Origin: Daucus carota subsp. sativus
Lineage: Eukaryota; Streptophyta; Magnoliopsida; Apiales; Apiaceae
Reading direction: 5' to 3'
DNA length: 64,000 nt
Assembly: GCF_001625215.2 (NCBI RefSeq)
Contig: NC_030385.2
Span: forward strand, 44,789,598-44,853,597
The notes under the pieces are model-generated. The model worked only from the letters and a program-made list of their open reading frames with translations, was not told the DNA's origin and searched no databases. Position 1 is the first letter of the stretch. Each line of letters begins with the position of its first letter. The translations under genes and the position numbers were made by a program. Below are positions 52,684-64,000 of the stretch, piece by piece.

Positions 52684-54227
52684 GTATGAATTTTATAAAA
52701 TAATTTTGTAAATTAAATTGTTTTGTTTCGTAAATTAAATTGTTTGAGTTTTAAAAGTTAAAATAAATAGTTTTGTTGGCAACATTTGGTAGGATAATAT
52801 TTATATATCACAAAATCTTAATCAGTATGAATGACTTATTACAGTAGTATAATAATTATTATTAGTAAAAAAATTATATAATAACCAAATTAGAGTTGCT
52901 TCTTAGACTAAATTGTTTGAGTTATTATATACTTATATATAATAAGGGTAAGGAAGATAATTTGGTCGTTGTATGGTCCAAAGTTGGATCGTATAGTGAA
53001 CAAATAAGCACCTTTTAGATCAGAACAAAATTAACTTCTGTTCAATAAAACAACTAATATCTATTTACATGTTTATAATTTCTTTTCTGAATCCAAAATA
53101 AATTGTGTCTTCACGTGTATATGATTTTTTTTAATCTAAAATAAATATTTCCTACCAGTTTTATCTATAGAATCATATAAATCGCACCGTCACAATTTTT
53201 ATATAATATATTTTAAAATTAATAAGCCAAATTTATGTAAGATCCGAATACAAAAAAAATTTCTTAATCCAAAACAGATTCTACCTTCTTTTTGCATGTT
53301 TATGATTCTTTTTCTTAATCCAAAACAAATTATGTTTATCAATTTTAATCTAGAACTATATAAATTTTTTTAAAAAATATTTAAATCACATTATAATAAT
53401 TTTAATATAAAATACATTTATAAATATAATCTAATGGAAGTTGGCATCACATATTATACTCAAAATATATTAAAATTTGATAGAAAAAATTTAATACTTT
53501 GGATGGCATGATACATATGGGAAACGGAATGGCTTGATTACAACAGTTTATTTGAAGCCATTAATGGCTGTGATGGTGTACTTACAATAGTTCTAACTTA
53601 CAAACGAATCATAATTTCAAATTTTATTTTATTGAAAGTTAAAAATTATTATTTATAAATTAAATTTTTTCACATCATTTAAATATATTTAAAAAGTTTA
53701 TAAATAATTAAAAATTAAAGCGAATAGTTTTGTTGACAATATAATTCTGTAGGTGGGATAATTGTTATGTATTACAAATTAATCCTGATCAATATAAAAG
53801 TCTTTTCTTTATAGTATAATAATAATAATTATAAGAAAATTATATGTTGACAACCAAATTTTGATATTTTGGTATCAATATGAACTCCTTATTTATTTGA
53901 ATTTTGAAAATTATTGAAAATTTATAGAGTTGATTCAAAAATTAAATTAGTTAAGTTTAAAATTTAAAAGAAATAGTTCTAACATTAGGATACAGCAGAA
54001 GGGAGCCAGGAGAAAACTAAGCCCTTGAAAAGAGGTTAACTCCAGGCTATACAAAGAGACTAAACCAGGACAACAAAAGCTAGACACAAACATTATAATA
54101 ATACTTATAGGAAAGCAGGCCAACTGAGAGTACTACTATAGACTCCTGCAGCAGCTAACCATGCATGCACCAGTTAATCTAGATCGCTGAAAGGAGGTTC
54201 ACGAGCAAGAAGAGACTAGCAAGCAGT
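52684..54227. other. Serpin flank DNA with CACTA empty site, then 3' flank of SRP-E
   Basis: 52684-52925 matches the DNA on both sides of the CACTA element near SRP-C, joined without interruption at 52887-52889. 52926-53700 is AT-rich and unassigned. From about 53745 it matches the 3' flank of SRP-C (45000-45459). No gene is seen. Confidence 0.7.
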
Positions 54228-55630
54228 TCAAGTACTAATTGAGGGATTTAGCACTTGTCCAATAAACTGCACAATTCCAGTATTATTCTCTCTGATGACG
54301 AACAAGAATGGGTGGTCTGCAACAAAGTCAACAACATAATAACATAACCTCCTGAAACCAGAACCAGTTGCAACCGCAGCTTCGGTGCCTCTTTCATCAA
54401 CTTCAATGAAGGATTTCTGGAATATCTTTGAGACATGGAGAGGCCTAGGATCATACACCATCTCGGTGCAACCAACTCGTGGTTTAAAGGGCAAGACCAG
54501 CCCAAGACTCTGTAAAGCCGCTGACGCTTCAATTGCATATTCAAATTTAAATTTTGGAATCCAGAAGTTCCCACCATTGGCTGCCATCCATGGAATATAT
54601 TTGTCGAGGAATCCAGATTCTGACCCAACTTTCTCTATCAGTGCTGGCAGCCCATCATTCGCATCTGGGAGATATATGTACATGGAAAAGGAATGCTTGT
54701 CCGAACTTTGGATCCCACCATTACCATAAGGAAGCTTCAACACTTTGAATCCATCGAATTTACTGATATATCGCTCCTCATTCCTGGACATAAAAGGAAC
54801 CTGAACCCTGTCACCGTTAAGGAGGTGAAAATCAAAGTGTTTTGTTTTGGATGCATCAAACTCGCAACTCCATGCTCCTTTGAAGTAGAGGGTGTTGGCA
54901 AAAACAAGCCTAGTTAAGCTATCAAATGATCCAGCAGGAAATAGCTCTTTGATAAGGCCCTTGGTCTCCTTTTCAGCCCAGGAATTCACTACATTTCTCG
55001 CCTCTTCCTCCTGGAAAAAGAGCGGAACAATTAAACCATATATGACCTTGAAAAATAGTACTATGTATTTATCATAAATTGAAAAAAGAGTATGTTATTA
55101 GCAAAAAAACAAAAACAGGAAACAGAGGTATGCAGAATTTCGTAATGATTGTGTAGCTTAATACAATTCCAAACCAAGTATAATTCTGAAATGCAGCATA
55201 TATACTGCAGAGATAAAGTTAATCTATCTTTACTAAGTGCCCTGACCTTGCTTTGAAAATCAACCTGACCACATGCCGCTTTGTACACAGTTTCAACAAC
55301 CTCTTTGAAAGAAGGCTTGAGAGTGAGTGACTTCTGAAGCCAAACACCATTGGCTAAGGACAAACAAGGACCACTGGAGGAGGAATCTTTGGCGAAAACC
55401 CGATCGACGATACTTGAATAAAGATAGTTAAGCTCATCTATAGTTCTGGCTTTAAGAAAAGAGAGAAGTTGATCAAGGGTTTGGCCGCTCGAACCAGCTG
55501 CAACCAAGCCAAGAATAACTTGTATGGAAATTGGAGAGAAGACGAGGTTTGAATCTTTGCCATAGTTTAAAAGAATGTGCTTTGACAGGGTCAGTGAAAC
55601 ATCAACTTGTTCTTGTTGAGCCATTGACAT
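54228..55630 (-). CDS. Serpin SRP-E, near-twin of SRP-C with a different reactive loop
   Basis: A two-exon serpin (55630-55247 and 55010-54228; 388 aa) with a 236-bp intron. Exon 1 protein is identical to SRP-C. Exon 2 differs at only a handful of residues outside the loop (for example ISK for ISR, ASAALQ for ASDALQ, KPRVG for KPQDG). The loop is SGFRRLCYYVV where SRP-C has PVFQLCCLFKV, so the predicted P1 is Leu (P2 Arg, P1' Cys). The hinge GTEAAVATG is unchanged. It is probably an inhibitor with a specificity different from its twin; the target is unknown. Confidence 0.93.
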
Positions 55631-55689
55631 GTCATAGAATAATAGAAATGATCATCTCCTTTCTATCCCTATTTATTTAGAATAAAATG

Positions 55690-56190
55690 AGCCAGATCCA
55701 TATAAGAATACAAAAACGGTTATAAGATGAGCTAGATTTCACTACTTCTAAAAAGATAGAGACCGAGCTGGATCCCACTACGGTCTAGAAAGATACATAG
55801 AATGTGCTGGATTTCACTGCTTCTAAACGGATATAAGATGATCAGCTGGATTTCACTGCCTCTAAACGGATAGAGACTGAGCTGGATCTCACTACCTCCC
55901 GCAAAAATACAGAGAATGGGCTGATTCCACTAACGATAGAGATTGAGTTGGATCCCACTACCTCTAAAAAACATACAAAGAATGTGCTCCTCTAAAACAG
56001 ATAGAGACTGAGTTGGATCCCACTACCTCTCAGAAAAATACAAAGAACGTGCTCCTCTAAAATAGATAGAGACTGAGTTGGATCCCACTTCAGAATGTGC
56101 TAGATTCCACTATCTCCAAAAACAGATAGAGATTGATCTGGATTTGTTACATCCTAGAAAAAGATAGAAAATGAGCTCGATTGGGTGAAG
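55690..56190. repeat. Degenerate ~37-bp minisatellite upstream of SRP-E
   Basis: Copy of the array at 46920-47420, nearly base for base. The remaining flank to 58124 is AT-rich and without genes. Confidence 0.8.
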
Positions 56191-58139
56191 TATACAATAC
56201 CAAATCCCACTATTTCATTTCATAGAAAAACCGATCGATGGATACAATTGGATTTCTTTACTTTTTTCATATCTACTTATTATTTCTATAACAAATAAGT
56301 CTATAATAACAAATTTGGGATGAGCGAGAGTTAAAAATTAGTTTGAAAATTTTAGAGGTGAACGATATTCAAGCAATGTCATTAGACAATAGAGTATTAA
56401 CTCTTATTAGTTAGATTTCGCATTAACTCTTATTAGTTAGATTTCGCAATCTTATGAGGTAGATGTTGAATTAAATATTAATATGAAATTGGCCAATAAT
56501 ATCAATATGTGCGGGATCCACATAAGAATACAAAATGATTAGAATACGATTATAATATGAGTTGAATTTCACAACCTCTAAAACCGATAAAGAATGAGAT
56601 GGATCCCACCACCTTTCAGGAAAATACGGAGAATGTGCTGGATCTCACGATTTTTGAAAACGGATAAAAACTAAGTTGGACCCATTACCTCCCATGAAAA
56701 GATAAAAAATGATATGGATGGAAGGAAGCATACAAAGACAAATACATAATCCCACTATTTCATAGGAAAATCAATAAAAAATGAGCTAATCTAAAAAACG
56801 CATACAAAATAAGTTGGATTTCTTTACCTCTTTTTCATTTTAGCTATATTTACTTATTACTTTTTTTAACAAATAAGTTTGTAAAATAAATTTTGGGATG
56901 CGGGCAGTTTGAAAATTTTAGGGGTGAACGATACAATGTGATTGGACTATAGATTACTAACCTTTATCGGTTAAATTTCGCAATCTTGTGAAGGTAGATG
57001 TTGAATTAAATATTAATAGAAATTTGACTAATAATATTAATATGAATTTTTTATTTATTTGAATCCTGAAACATGGTAGGTATCTTATAGAATTGCTTCA
57101 TAAATTAAAATATTTTGCTTCGTAAATTAAATTATCTGAGATTTAAAAGTTAAAATGAGTAATTTTATTGGCAATATAATTTTGTTGGTGGGATAAGAAT
57201 GTCTTTTCATAGTAGTGTAATAGTTATTATTAACAAAAAATATATAGAATGATAATATAATTAAAGTCGTTTCTTGTATTAGATTGTTTGAATTTTAAAA
57301 ATTAAACCGAATAGTTTTATTAGCAATGTAATAGTACTGTTGGTGAGATAATCATTTACATTAACAAATCCTGATCTACATGAGAGTCTTTTCTTAGTAA
57401 TATAATAATAATTATAAAAAAAATTATATGTTGATAACCAAATTTTGGTATCAATGTGGACTACTTATTTATTGCAATTCTGAAATTTAATAGAAAATTT
57501 ATAGAGCTGTTTTAAAATTAAATTATATGTGTTTTGAAATTTAAAAGAAATAATTTTGTTAAAAATGTATTAATTATGTTGGTGGAGAGCCGGGACGTCG
57601 TGACTCGTGATCATGAAAAAGTCTTGTCATAATAGTATTATAATTTTTATTAAATAAAAAATTATATGAAGATAAACGAATTAGAGTTGTTTTATAAATT
57701 AAATTAATTGATTTTCAAAAATTAAAACGAATATTATTATCTGTAATAATAAATTTATTAGCTAATTTCAACATAATGTCGAATTTAGCTATTTTTGATA
57801 TAATTCAGCGCCATCGAAAATAAGGGCATCAAAATTAATTAATTAATCGAAGTTAACCAAATTGTAGAAAATAGTTAAATAAGAGTGTTGAAAATAGATA
57901 TATAATAGCTTCGAAAATAACCAATTAGTCACAAGAATAACCATATGCAAGACACAGTAAATGGAATATCGAAAAGGAGTTGAGTTTCTAGGGCAACAGT
58001 ACAACAATACAGGATGCAATCTTTAAAGTACAGCAGTACAAGATATACATATATATCTAGAAACAACAAGCTGATCTTTTTCTTTAGAAAAAACAACAAA
58101 CTAGCTAGAGAATTATCATAATGCTGTGTGCACAGCAGG

Positions 58140-60977
58140 TCAGATGGCTAGAGGATTAAGAACTTGTCCAACAAACAGCACAACTCCAGTACTGTCTTCT
58201 CGGATGATAAAGAGAAAAGGGTGGTCCGCAACAAAGTCAATGGAAAGAGGAGGAACTTCGGGTGGAGGCATTGCAATACTGGTACAAGGGGAAGCTTCTG
58301 TGCCTTCTTCATCAATCTGAATGGATGATTTCTGAAGTATGTTTGAAACATATAGCAGCTCATTCCTCTCAGAGTCCATCATAGTATTAAGTCCACCCGG
58401 AATAAAAGGTTCCCTCAATCCAAATTCCTTCAAAGCCTCAGTTGCATCGAATCCAAATGACACTTTAAATTTGGGAACCCGGTATTTGCCACGTACCTCA
58501 GAGAGGTCTGGAATGTCCAGGTGCTCAAGGAATCCTGTCCCAGTGGCAAGTTTATCGACCAACGATGGCAGGCCGTCTTTAGCATCTGGAAGAAGGATGT
58601 ACATGGATATCAGCTGGCATGTATGGTAGGGAAGTTTTAAAACCTTGAACCCATCACAGACATTAATGAATGCTTGCTTCATGTAGTAGGACATGAAGGA
58701 AACTTGAACCTTCTCGTCATTCAGCAGGTGGAAGTCGAAAGTGTCTGTCATCCAGTCACTGAAAGGAACAGCCCATGATGCTTTGAAATAGATTGCGTTA
58801 GCAAACACAATCTTACTTTTCTCATCGAATTTATGAGGAGGAACCGTGCCCTTAACAAGGCCATTCGTTTCCCTCTCGATCCACGAGTTCACATTACTGG
58901 TCGCCTCGCTTGCCTGTGCACAAAGAAAGGTAAAGCAATTACTTTCATTTTAATTAAAGATGGTAACACATTTACCTAAACAAGATATAGATGTATACAC
59001 ATTAAAAGAACAAAAAAAAATACAACCTAATTAAGGAGTAACTTGCGATATAGTGGGCAAAGACAAAGAGAAATCCAGCCTGATTTCATGAATGTTTTTT
59101 CCCTTAATATAAGAGCGGATAGCATTTCAATGACAGTAGAATGGACGGACAATAAATTTTACCAAAGATAAATTCCCAAAGATAATTACCATTCATGAGG
59201 ATTAACATGGCAATCCATTCAAAACCATCCCCATACTCAGTCACTTCTGTGAACTCTCCAAAACCTAACTTTCCAAATCTAATTTTCTCCTGAATCCAGA
59301 CTCAAACCCATCTCTTTAATGTGAACAAAACTCACAGTTGTCACAGGACTCGTCGCGCAATCTTTCTTATATGACCTAGTAATTTGTGCTGACTTGCCCG
59401 GATTTTCTAAAACCCTAATTTTCGATCTGAAAATTGTTGTCAGCTGAGGATAGAGGAGATAATATGAAAGAAATACCTAGCCAAATCAGCAAACCTGACA
59501 CACCCTAGCATTGAACTGGACAGGTTTTGAACTCTAGATCAGAAATACCTAGCTAGATCAGCAATCCTAACACCATAGCATTGAACTGGACAGAGGTTTT
59601 AAACTCTAGATCATGGATTCTAGGAAGAGCAAGCTGCTTAAGAACAGGGACAGGATCCTAGAAACAGATCCTGCACAATGAAATATTTGTTAGCAAGAGC
59701 TCTAGTTTGATAAAAAAAAGTTGGAGGCTAAAGAATAATATCATTTGTTTCCCAAAAAATTATTCTTTGTTAGAACTTTAAATACTCGTTGGAAGTAAAG
59801 AAAATTTCACTATATATTTTCCCCAATACATATAGACTATGTGCTCCCCAGTTCAGAAAAGAAAAGAGTGGAAAAATAGTTATTCTCTTTGAAATTAGTT
59901 TTCTTTTTCTTTCCTCCTAAAAATAAACTCAGGAACCAGTTCAAGAAACAACACCTTTCTCTTTCTAATCTTTTCTTTCAAATTAAATAAGATCAGTAAC
60001 ATGATAATAAGTAGGGACGACAATCGGTCGATTGGTACGGTTCGGTCGAATATCCGTCGGTTCGGAAAATTTTGTCATCGATAAGTTATGATACATCTTG
60101 CAACCTAAGTTGGCGGACTGTTACATTTTCAATCCAATTCATGTTGAATATCCGTCGGTTCGGTCGAATATCCATCGATTGGAATGAACAATTCATGTTG
60201 AACTGTTACATTTTCAATCCAATTGAAGTTCATCAGGTAAGACCACATGTATTTAGCCTGAATTTGCACTACAATATAAGCTATTAGATCACAGAATTGG
60301 CATAGATACAATAGCAATTACGATAATCCCTCATTATTGTCTCTATACTAAACATCAAAGACCCAATTCAAGCAAATAAATCTAATGGCCGCCATCCTCA
60401 GATCTAGCAAGTCTGATACATATTATTCATAAGTTCTATTTACAAAAACATTTGGAAATGACCAAATCAACTTTACAATTGCAGAATTCATGATATAATA
60501 TAGCAGATCAAGAAGCAACAAAAACAATCAAAAACTGACCCGGTTCCGAAAATCAACAACATGAGACACAGCCTTGTACACCGAATCCGCCACCTCTCGA
60601 AAAAAAGGCTTAAATGACACAGATCTATCAGTCCAGACCCCATTGGCTAATGACAAGCTAGCCGGCCCCTCAAAAACATTCTGAACAACGTGAGATGCAA
60701 GTGCATTAAGCTCCTGCGTGCTGTCAACTTTGAGGAAGGACAAAAGCTGGTAATTTAATGTGTGCCCTTCCGAACCAGCCGCAATTAAAGCAAGTACAAG
60801 TTGCACCGAAATGGGAGAAAATACAACGTTAGAATGGCTGCCCTTTCGCAGGATGTGCTTTGCGAGGACCAGTGCAACATCTGTTTGGTTCCTGATGATC
60901 TTCTCTACATCGTAAATTGGTGTGAATTTTGTTGGATTACTTGATTTTCTTTGCCTCTTCCTAAAAGACTGCTCCAT
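58140..60977 (-). CDS. Serpin SRP-F, intact, proline-rich loop and basic N-terminal extension
   Basis: A two-exon serpin (60977-60540 and 58913-58140; 403 aa, slightly longer than usual). The N-terminus MEQSFRKRQRKSSNPTKFTP precedes the conserved IRNQTDVALVLAKHIL; RKRQRK could act as a nuclear signal. The start is the ATG before EQSF; an upstream in-frame ATG at 61064 is less likely since SRP-D has no matching sequence there. There is one extra Tyr relative to SRP-D (LNYQLLSF). The donor reads CGG/GTCAGT. The hinge is GTEASPCTS and the loop IAMPPPEVPPLSI, the same as in SRP-D. Pro in the hinge should hinder loop insertion, so a non-inhibitory role is likely. The 1626-bp intron is about 1.06 kb longer than that of SRP-D. 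Confidence 0.9.
59300..60355. other. ~1.06-kb segment in the SRP-F intron absent from SRP-D
   Basis: Intron sequences of SRP-D and SRP-F align on both sides (CTCCTGAATCCA on the left, AGACCCAATTCAAGC on the right), but this segment is only in SRP-F. It includes two ~70-bp repeats with CTAGATCAGnAATCC and GCATTGAACTGGACAG (about 59475-59610). It also has a TAGGGACGACAATCGG start (60013) followed by CGGTTCGGTCGAATATCC words, which resembles one arm of the non-autonomous hAT elements in this window. Whether it was gained in F or lost in D is not clear. Confidence 0.6.
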
Positions 60978-61144
60978 TTTTGAAAGTCGATGAGAAATGT
61001 GGAACCGTAACTCGATCGGGGGATTTGTCGATAGTACTGGACAGCACTCGGTAGTGAGTGCCAAAAATCAATGCAGTGTTGAGCTGAATTAAGGGTTCAG
61101 ATTATCCTAGTTGGCAACTTAACAGCCCTTGGATATTCATATGT
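60978..61144 (-). other. Promoter side of SRP-F
   Basis: The segment is homologous to 51146-51330 upstream of SRP-D and is the expected promoter and leader of SRP-F. No motif is strong enough to name. Confidence 0.45.
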
Positions 61145-64000
61145 TAGAGATTGTTCTAACGGGGTCTGAGATTAAAAGTTATTTTACAGTATATTTTTTA
61201 TTTATTTTCAAAGATATGATTTGCTAAAATTCCGATAAAAACTTCTTTAAAGAATTCTTTTTTGAAAATTCAATTGTTAACATTTACCATCCAAAATTTA
61301 TTAATTTCAGTTTTCTTTAAGATTTCTTCTAAATTTGATTTCATATTGCAACCGTTGTATTTCTTGTTGTACTTTTAATTAACACAAAATTATAATTAAA
61401 CAAAATATAAGAATGAATTTCACCTCTATATAATCTTAGAACTATATTTTAATTTCTAGAAGTAGGAAACTAAAATTTGAAAACAAAAACTTAAACCAGT
61501 ACTTTTTACCGTACATGCATGAAAATATATTTTTGAAAATTGTATTCGTGATAAAACTCTAGAGAATTATACATTAAATTTAAAGTTTGCTTTTAACTCA
61601 AAATTAAATTCCACTTTTAAACAAAATTTAGACTTATTTCATGTCAAATAAAATAATTATTTAAACATATACACACTACATAAAATTGAAAATTCCACTT
61701 TTAACTCAAAATAGTATATAGATTTGAATAATTTATTTTAGAGGTTTTTTCACAAATATAAAAAGAAAGGCCTTCTAATAAAATCTTCATAAAAATTTGT
61801 TTAATAAATGATTATACTCATTTAATCAATAAACTTTTCTTCCCTTAACTTTTTCAACTTATGATGGAAGTCATTATCTGGAAAGAAAATAAACTCACCT
61901 TCAAGCATTATAAAATAAATCGTAGAACTTTAAATTTTTCTTAAAAATTATATGTACAATTTATATACACATTCAATATATATTTATATAAGTCATAAAA
62001 TATATTATTAGAATAAATAAATATAAAAACATTAATATATACACATTTATCAATAAAAGGATTATCTCGAAAAATGTATATATCTTCTTACTTTCCAATA
62101 TAATTTTATATTTAAGAGTAAAACAAAGATCAAAATTATATACACAAGCAATAGTAGGCATGGGTTCTGTGGAGACACACATTCTTTGGAGTATTGGAGA
62201 CCCTAATCCTGATCTTCGGTTTTGTTATAATCTAGTGGCTATCATAATTAACATTTATAATTAAAAAAAATTATACAGCAGTATGTGTGTACGATGTGTA
62301 ACCTCTTGTGTAACTGGTAATCTTTAACTGTAGCGTCAATTCAGGGAGCGATTTCTCCGGTTAATCAAATCCAGCTATATGTTTATCGAACTAATGTCCC
62401 CTTATTCTGTTGTTTCCTGTAGTTGTGATTTTACATACTTTCGATTTAGAGTACCGTTAATTCACTTCCAGGCTTTCATCTTCCCTCTGATTTTCATCTT
62501 TCCTCTGATGTTCAAATGTTGTTCGAGAAAAGAATTCAGGCATATGAGTTTATGTCTTGTTCTTCAATTCGAAGATGTTAGTTTTTGTTTAGTTTCTTCC
62601 AAATTTTGTTTCCCTTTTAGTCCATTGTTCTCATAATCTCTAATTACAAGTGAAAAGATTTTGTTTATTTCGATTATACTCTGAATTTTCCAGTTAGAAG
62701 TAGATTATTCTTTTTTATGGTGTTCAATACTCTGCATATAGAAGATAAGCTGTTGAGTTTTTATTTTTTATGTTGGGTACATATTTGGCTAATTGTTTCT
62801 ATACTGAACTCTGCTTTAAACATTAAGAAATGTTGCAGGGCTATCCTGGAAAATATGATTGTTTTGCAATTGGATCAAGCAATACTAGACAATCTGCTTT
62901 TCATCTCCAGTAGCGATGGATCATATATATGATGTTAATTTTATATTGAGGTTTACAAGATCATTTTTAGGGACTGGATTTCGTCATGTCCACCTGATTC
63001 AAGTGCAAAAAGTAGCTAATCTAATGGATTCGTATGTAGGTGAGGTATCCCCTGCTCCTTCTTTTAAACCATCAAAATTTTGCAGCCTGATCAAAGTTAT
63101 ACCTAATTCAGCAAGGGAATTTTGTGATGGTATCTACCATGCCAAACTACACAGTACCCTTTTAACAAAAAATCATATCAAACATCAACAATACCAGATT
63201 TGGCCACCAAAATTTTTTTCCAAGCAACTGCCAAACAACAATTACAGCTATGCATAATTTATTTCATCTGCCATTGTAATTTAAATACCAAGGCACAACA
63301 ACAATTGACCAATATCACAGTTTAAAATAATCATGTTGAACTTGGCATGAATTTCAAACTAAACAAACATGATAAGTATTGGAGAGAATCGTTCTTCTCT
63401 TCAATACTTTTCTTTTGTAATCTTCGGTTTTGATTTAGAGGCGATTATTTAAGGGAACAGAGTACATGTAACTGTCACTTGAATTGCTATTTATGCGGGA
63501 CTACACTTTGATACACACACGCTTGTATACGGGACCGTATGCTTACTACTGTATACGGTAGTTTTAAATTTTAAAAAAAAAAATCAATCTGTCACCCATC
63601 TCTGCCGTACAATTTTGTTTAGATTTGATGGTTCTAAGGAGGGTCTCCAAGTACAGTACTCCAAATAACAAAGACTCTAAAGAGCCCAACTCACTATAAT
63701 AAATATTGAAATCTTAACCACCGGAAAATGCTTCAAAATTAATACACACGCGCAGTCGCGCATACTGCCATAGATACTGAAAATTTGAGCACCCTCACCC
63801 CTGGTCGTGGACTACGACAATACTCAGCAATCAACGGCACTAAACTGCAGCCCTCTTGAAAGGTTCAGATTGAAAAACGTAATTTACATGAACCATCTAA
63901 GTGAGTTCGACTCAATATGTAGTCTAAATACACATAAAATAACGTTTGGAGCAAAAATTTAGACGGACGTATTTTAATGTTTCTATAATATAGAGTCTCA
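61145..64000. other. AT-rich intergenic DNA, no gene recognised
   Basis: Several plus-strand ORFs of 70-113 codons lie at 62379-63257, but none shows a known domain, consistent composition or splice structure. The stretch 62330-63260 is less AT-rich and could be leader or intron of a gene that continues beyond the window; this cannot be shown from sequence alone. Confidence 0.45.

Larger units (their letters stand above)
53745..58555. repeat. Segmental duplication, copy 2 (SRP-E to 3' part of SRP-F)
   Basis: Partner of 45000-49790. It shares the 2.5-kb SRP-C/SRP-E upstream flank almost base for base, including the minisatellite. Small differences include loss of six bases in a CAACAGTAC stretch near 58000. 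Identity drops inside SRP-F exon 2 near 58555. Confidence 0.85.

Noticed and set aside
62379-63257. Three plus-strand ORFs of 71-113 codons
   Set aside because: No recognisable domain, no matching splice structure, and composition like non-coding plant DNA.

Overview
The window is nuclear DNA of a flowering plant, almost certainly a eudicot. It is AT-rich, with intron-bearing genes, a plant-type R2R3-MYB gene, plant serpins, a plant nucleobase-ascorbate transporter, Stowaway MITEs with the usual CTCCCTCC ends, and a Tat/Retand-type Ty3 retrotransposon. The species cannot be named from the sequence. No bacterial features, CRISPR arrays, rRNA genes or convincing tRNA genes were seen.

Layout. 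(1) 1-4372: 3' part of a Tat/Retand-like LTR retrotransposon (integrase tail, antisense ORF, 3' LTR). (2) 7518-8225: intronless R2R3-MYB gene of subgroup 22 type. (3) 10017-14761: a 4.7-kb non-autonomous Mutator-like element with a perfect 9-bp target duplication. It carries about 18 tandem copies of a ~176-bp unit and many short palindromes. (4) 17845-23631: a complete 14-exon nucleobase-ascorbate transporter gene on the minus strand (NAT3/PDE135 type, 560 aa). (5) 26165-60977: six two-exon serpin loci, all on the minus strand. I call them SRP-A (26165), SRP-B (35178), SRP-C (45460), SRP-D (49375, frameshifted), SRP-E (54228) and SRP-F (58140). (6) 61145-64000: AT-rich DNA with no recognisable gene.

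The serpin cluster grew by tandem duplication and exchange. A block with SRP-C and the 3' part of SRP-D is repeated almost identically with SRP-E and the 3' part of SRP-F. SRP-B looks like a hybrid with a C/E-type first exon and an A-type second exon. Differences between SRP-C and SRP-E concentrate in the reactive-centre loop, the part of a serpin that selects its protease. SRP-A keeps the IKLR loop of Arabidopsis Serpin1. SRP-B and SRP-C have Cys at the predicted P1, SRP-E has Leu, and SRP-D/F have a proline-rich loop that looks non-inhibitory.

DNA transposons with readable target duplications were inserted between the serpin genes: an open hAT transposase gene, four larger non-autonomous hAT elements, a 99-bp hAT MITE, a MULE foldback, Stowaway MITEs and a 5.5-kb CACTA element. 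The CACTA element carries intron-containing pieces of host genes, one recognisable as the WD40 gene PRL1. Duplicated serpin flanks provide empty sites for the CACTA element and for one hAT element, so both inserted after the duplication.
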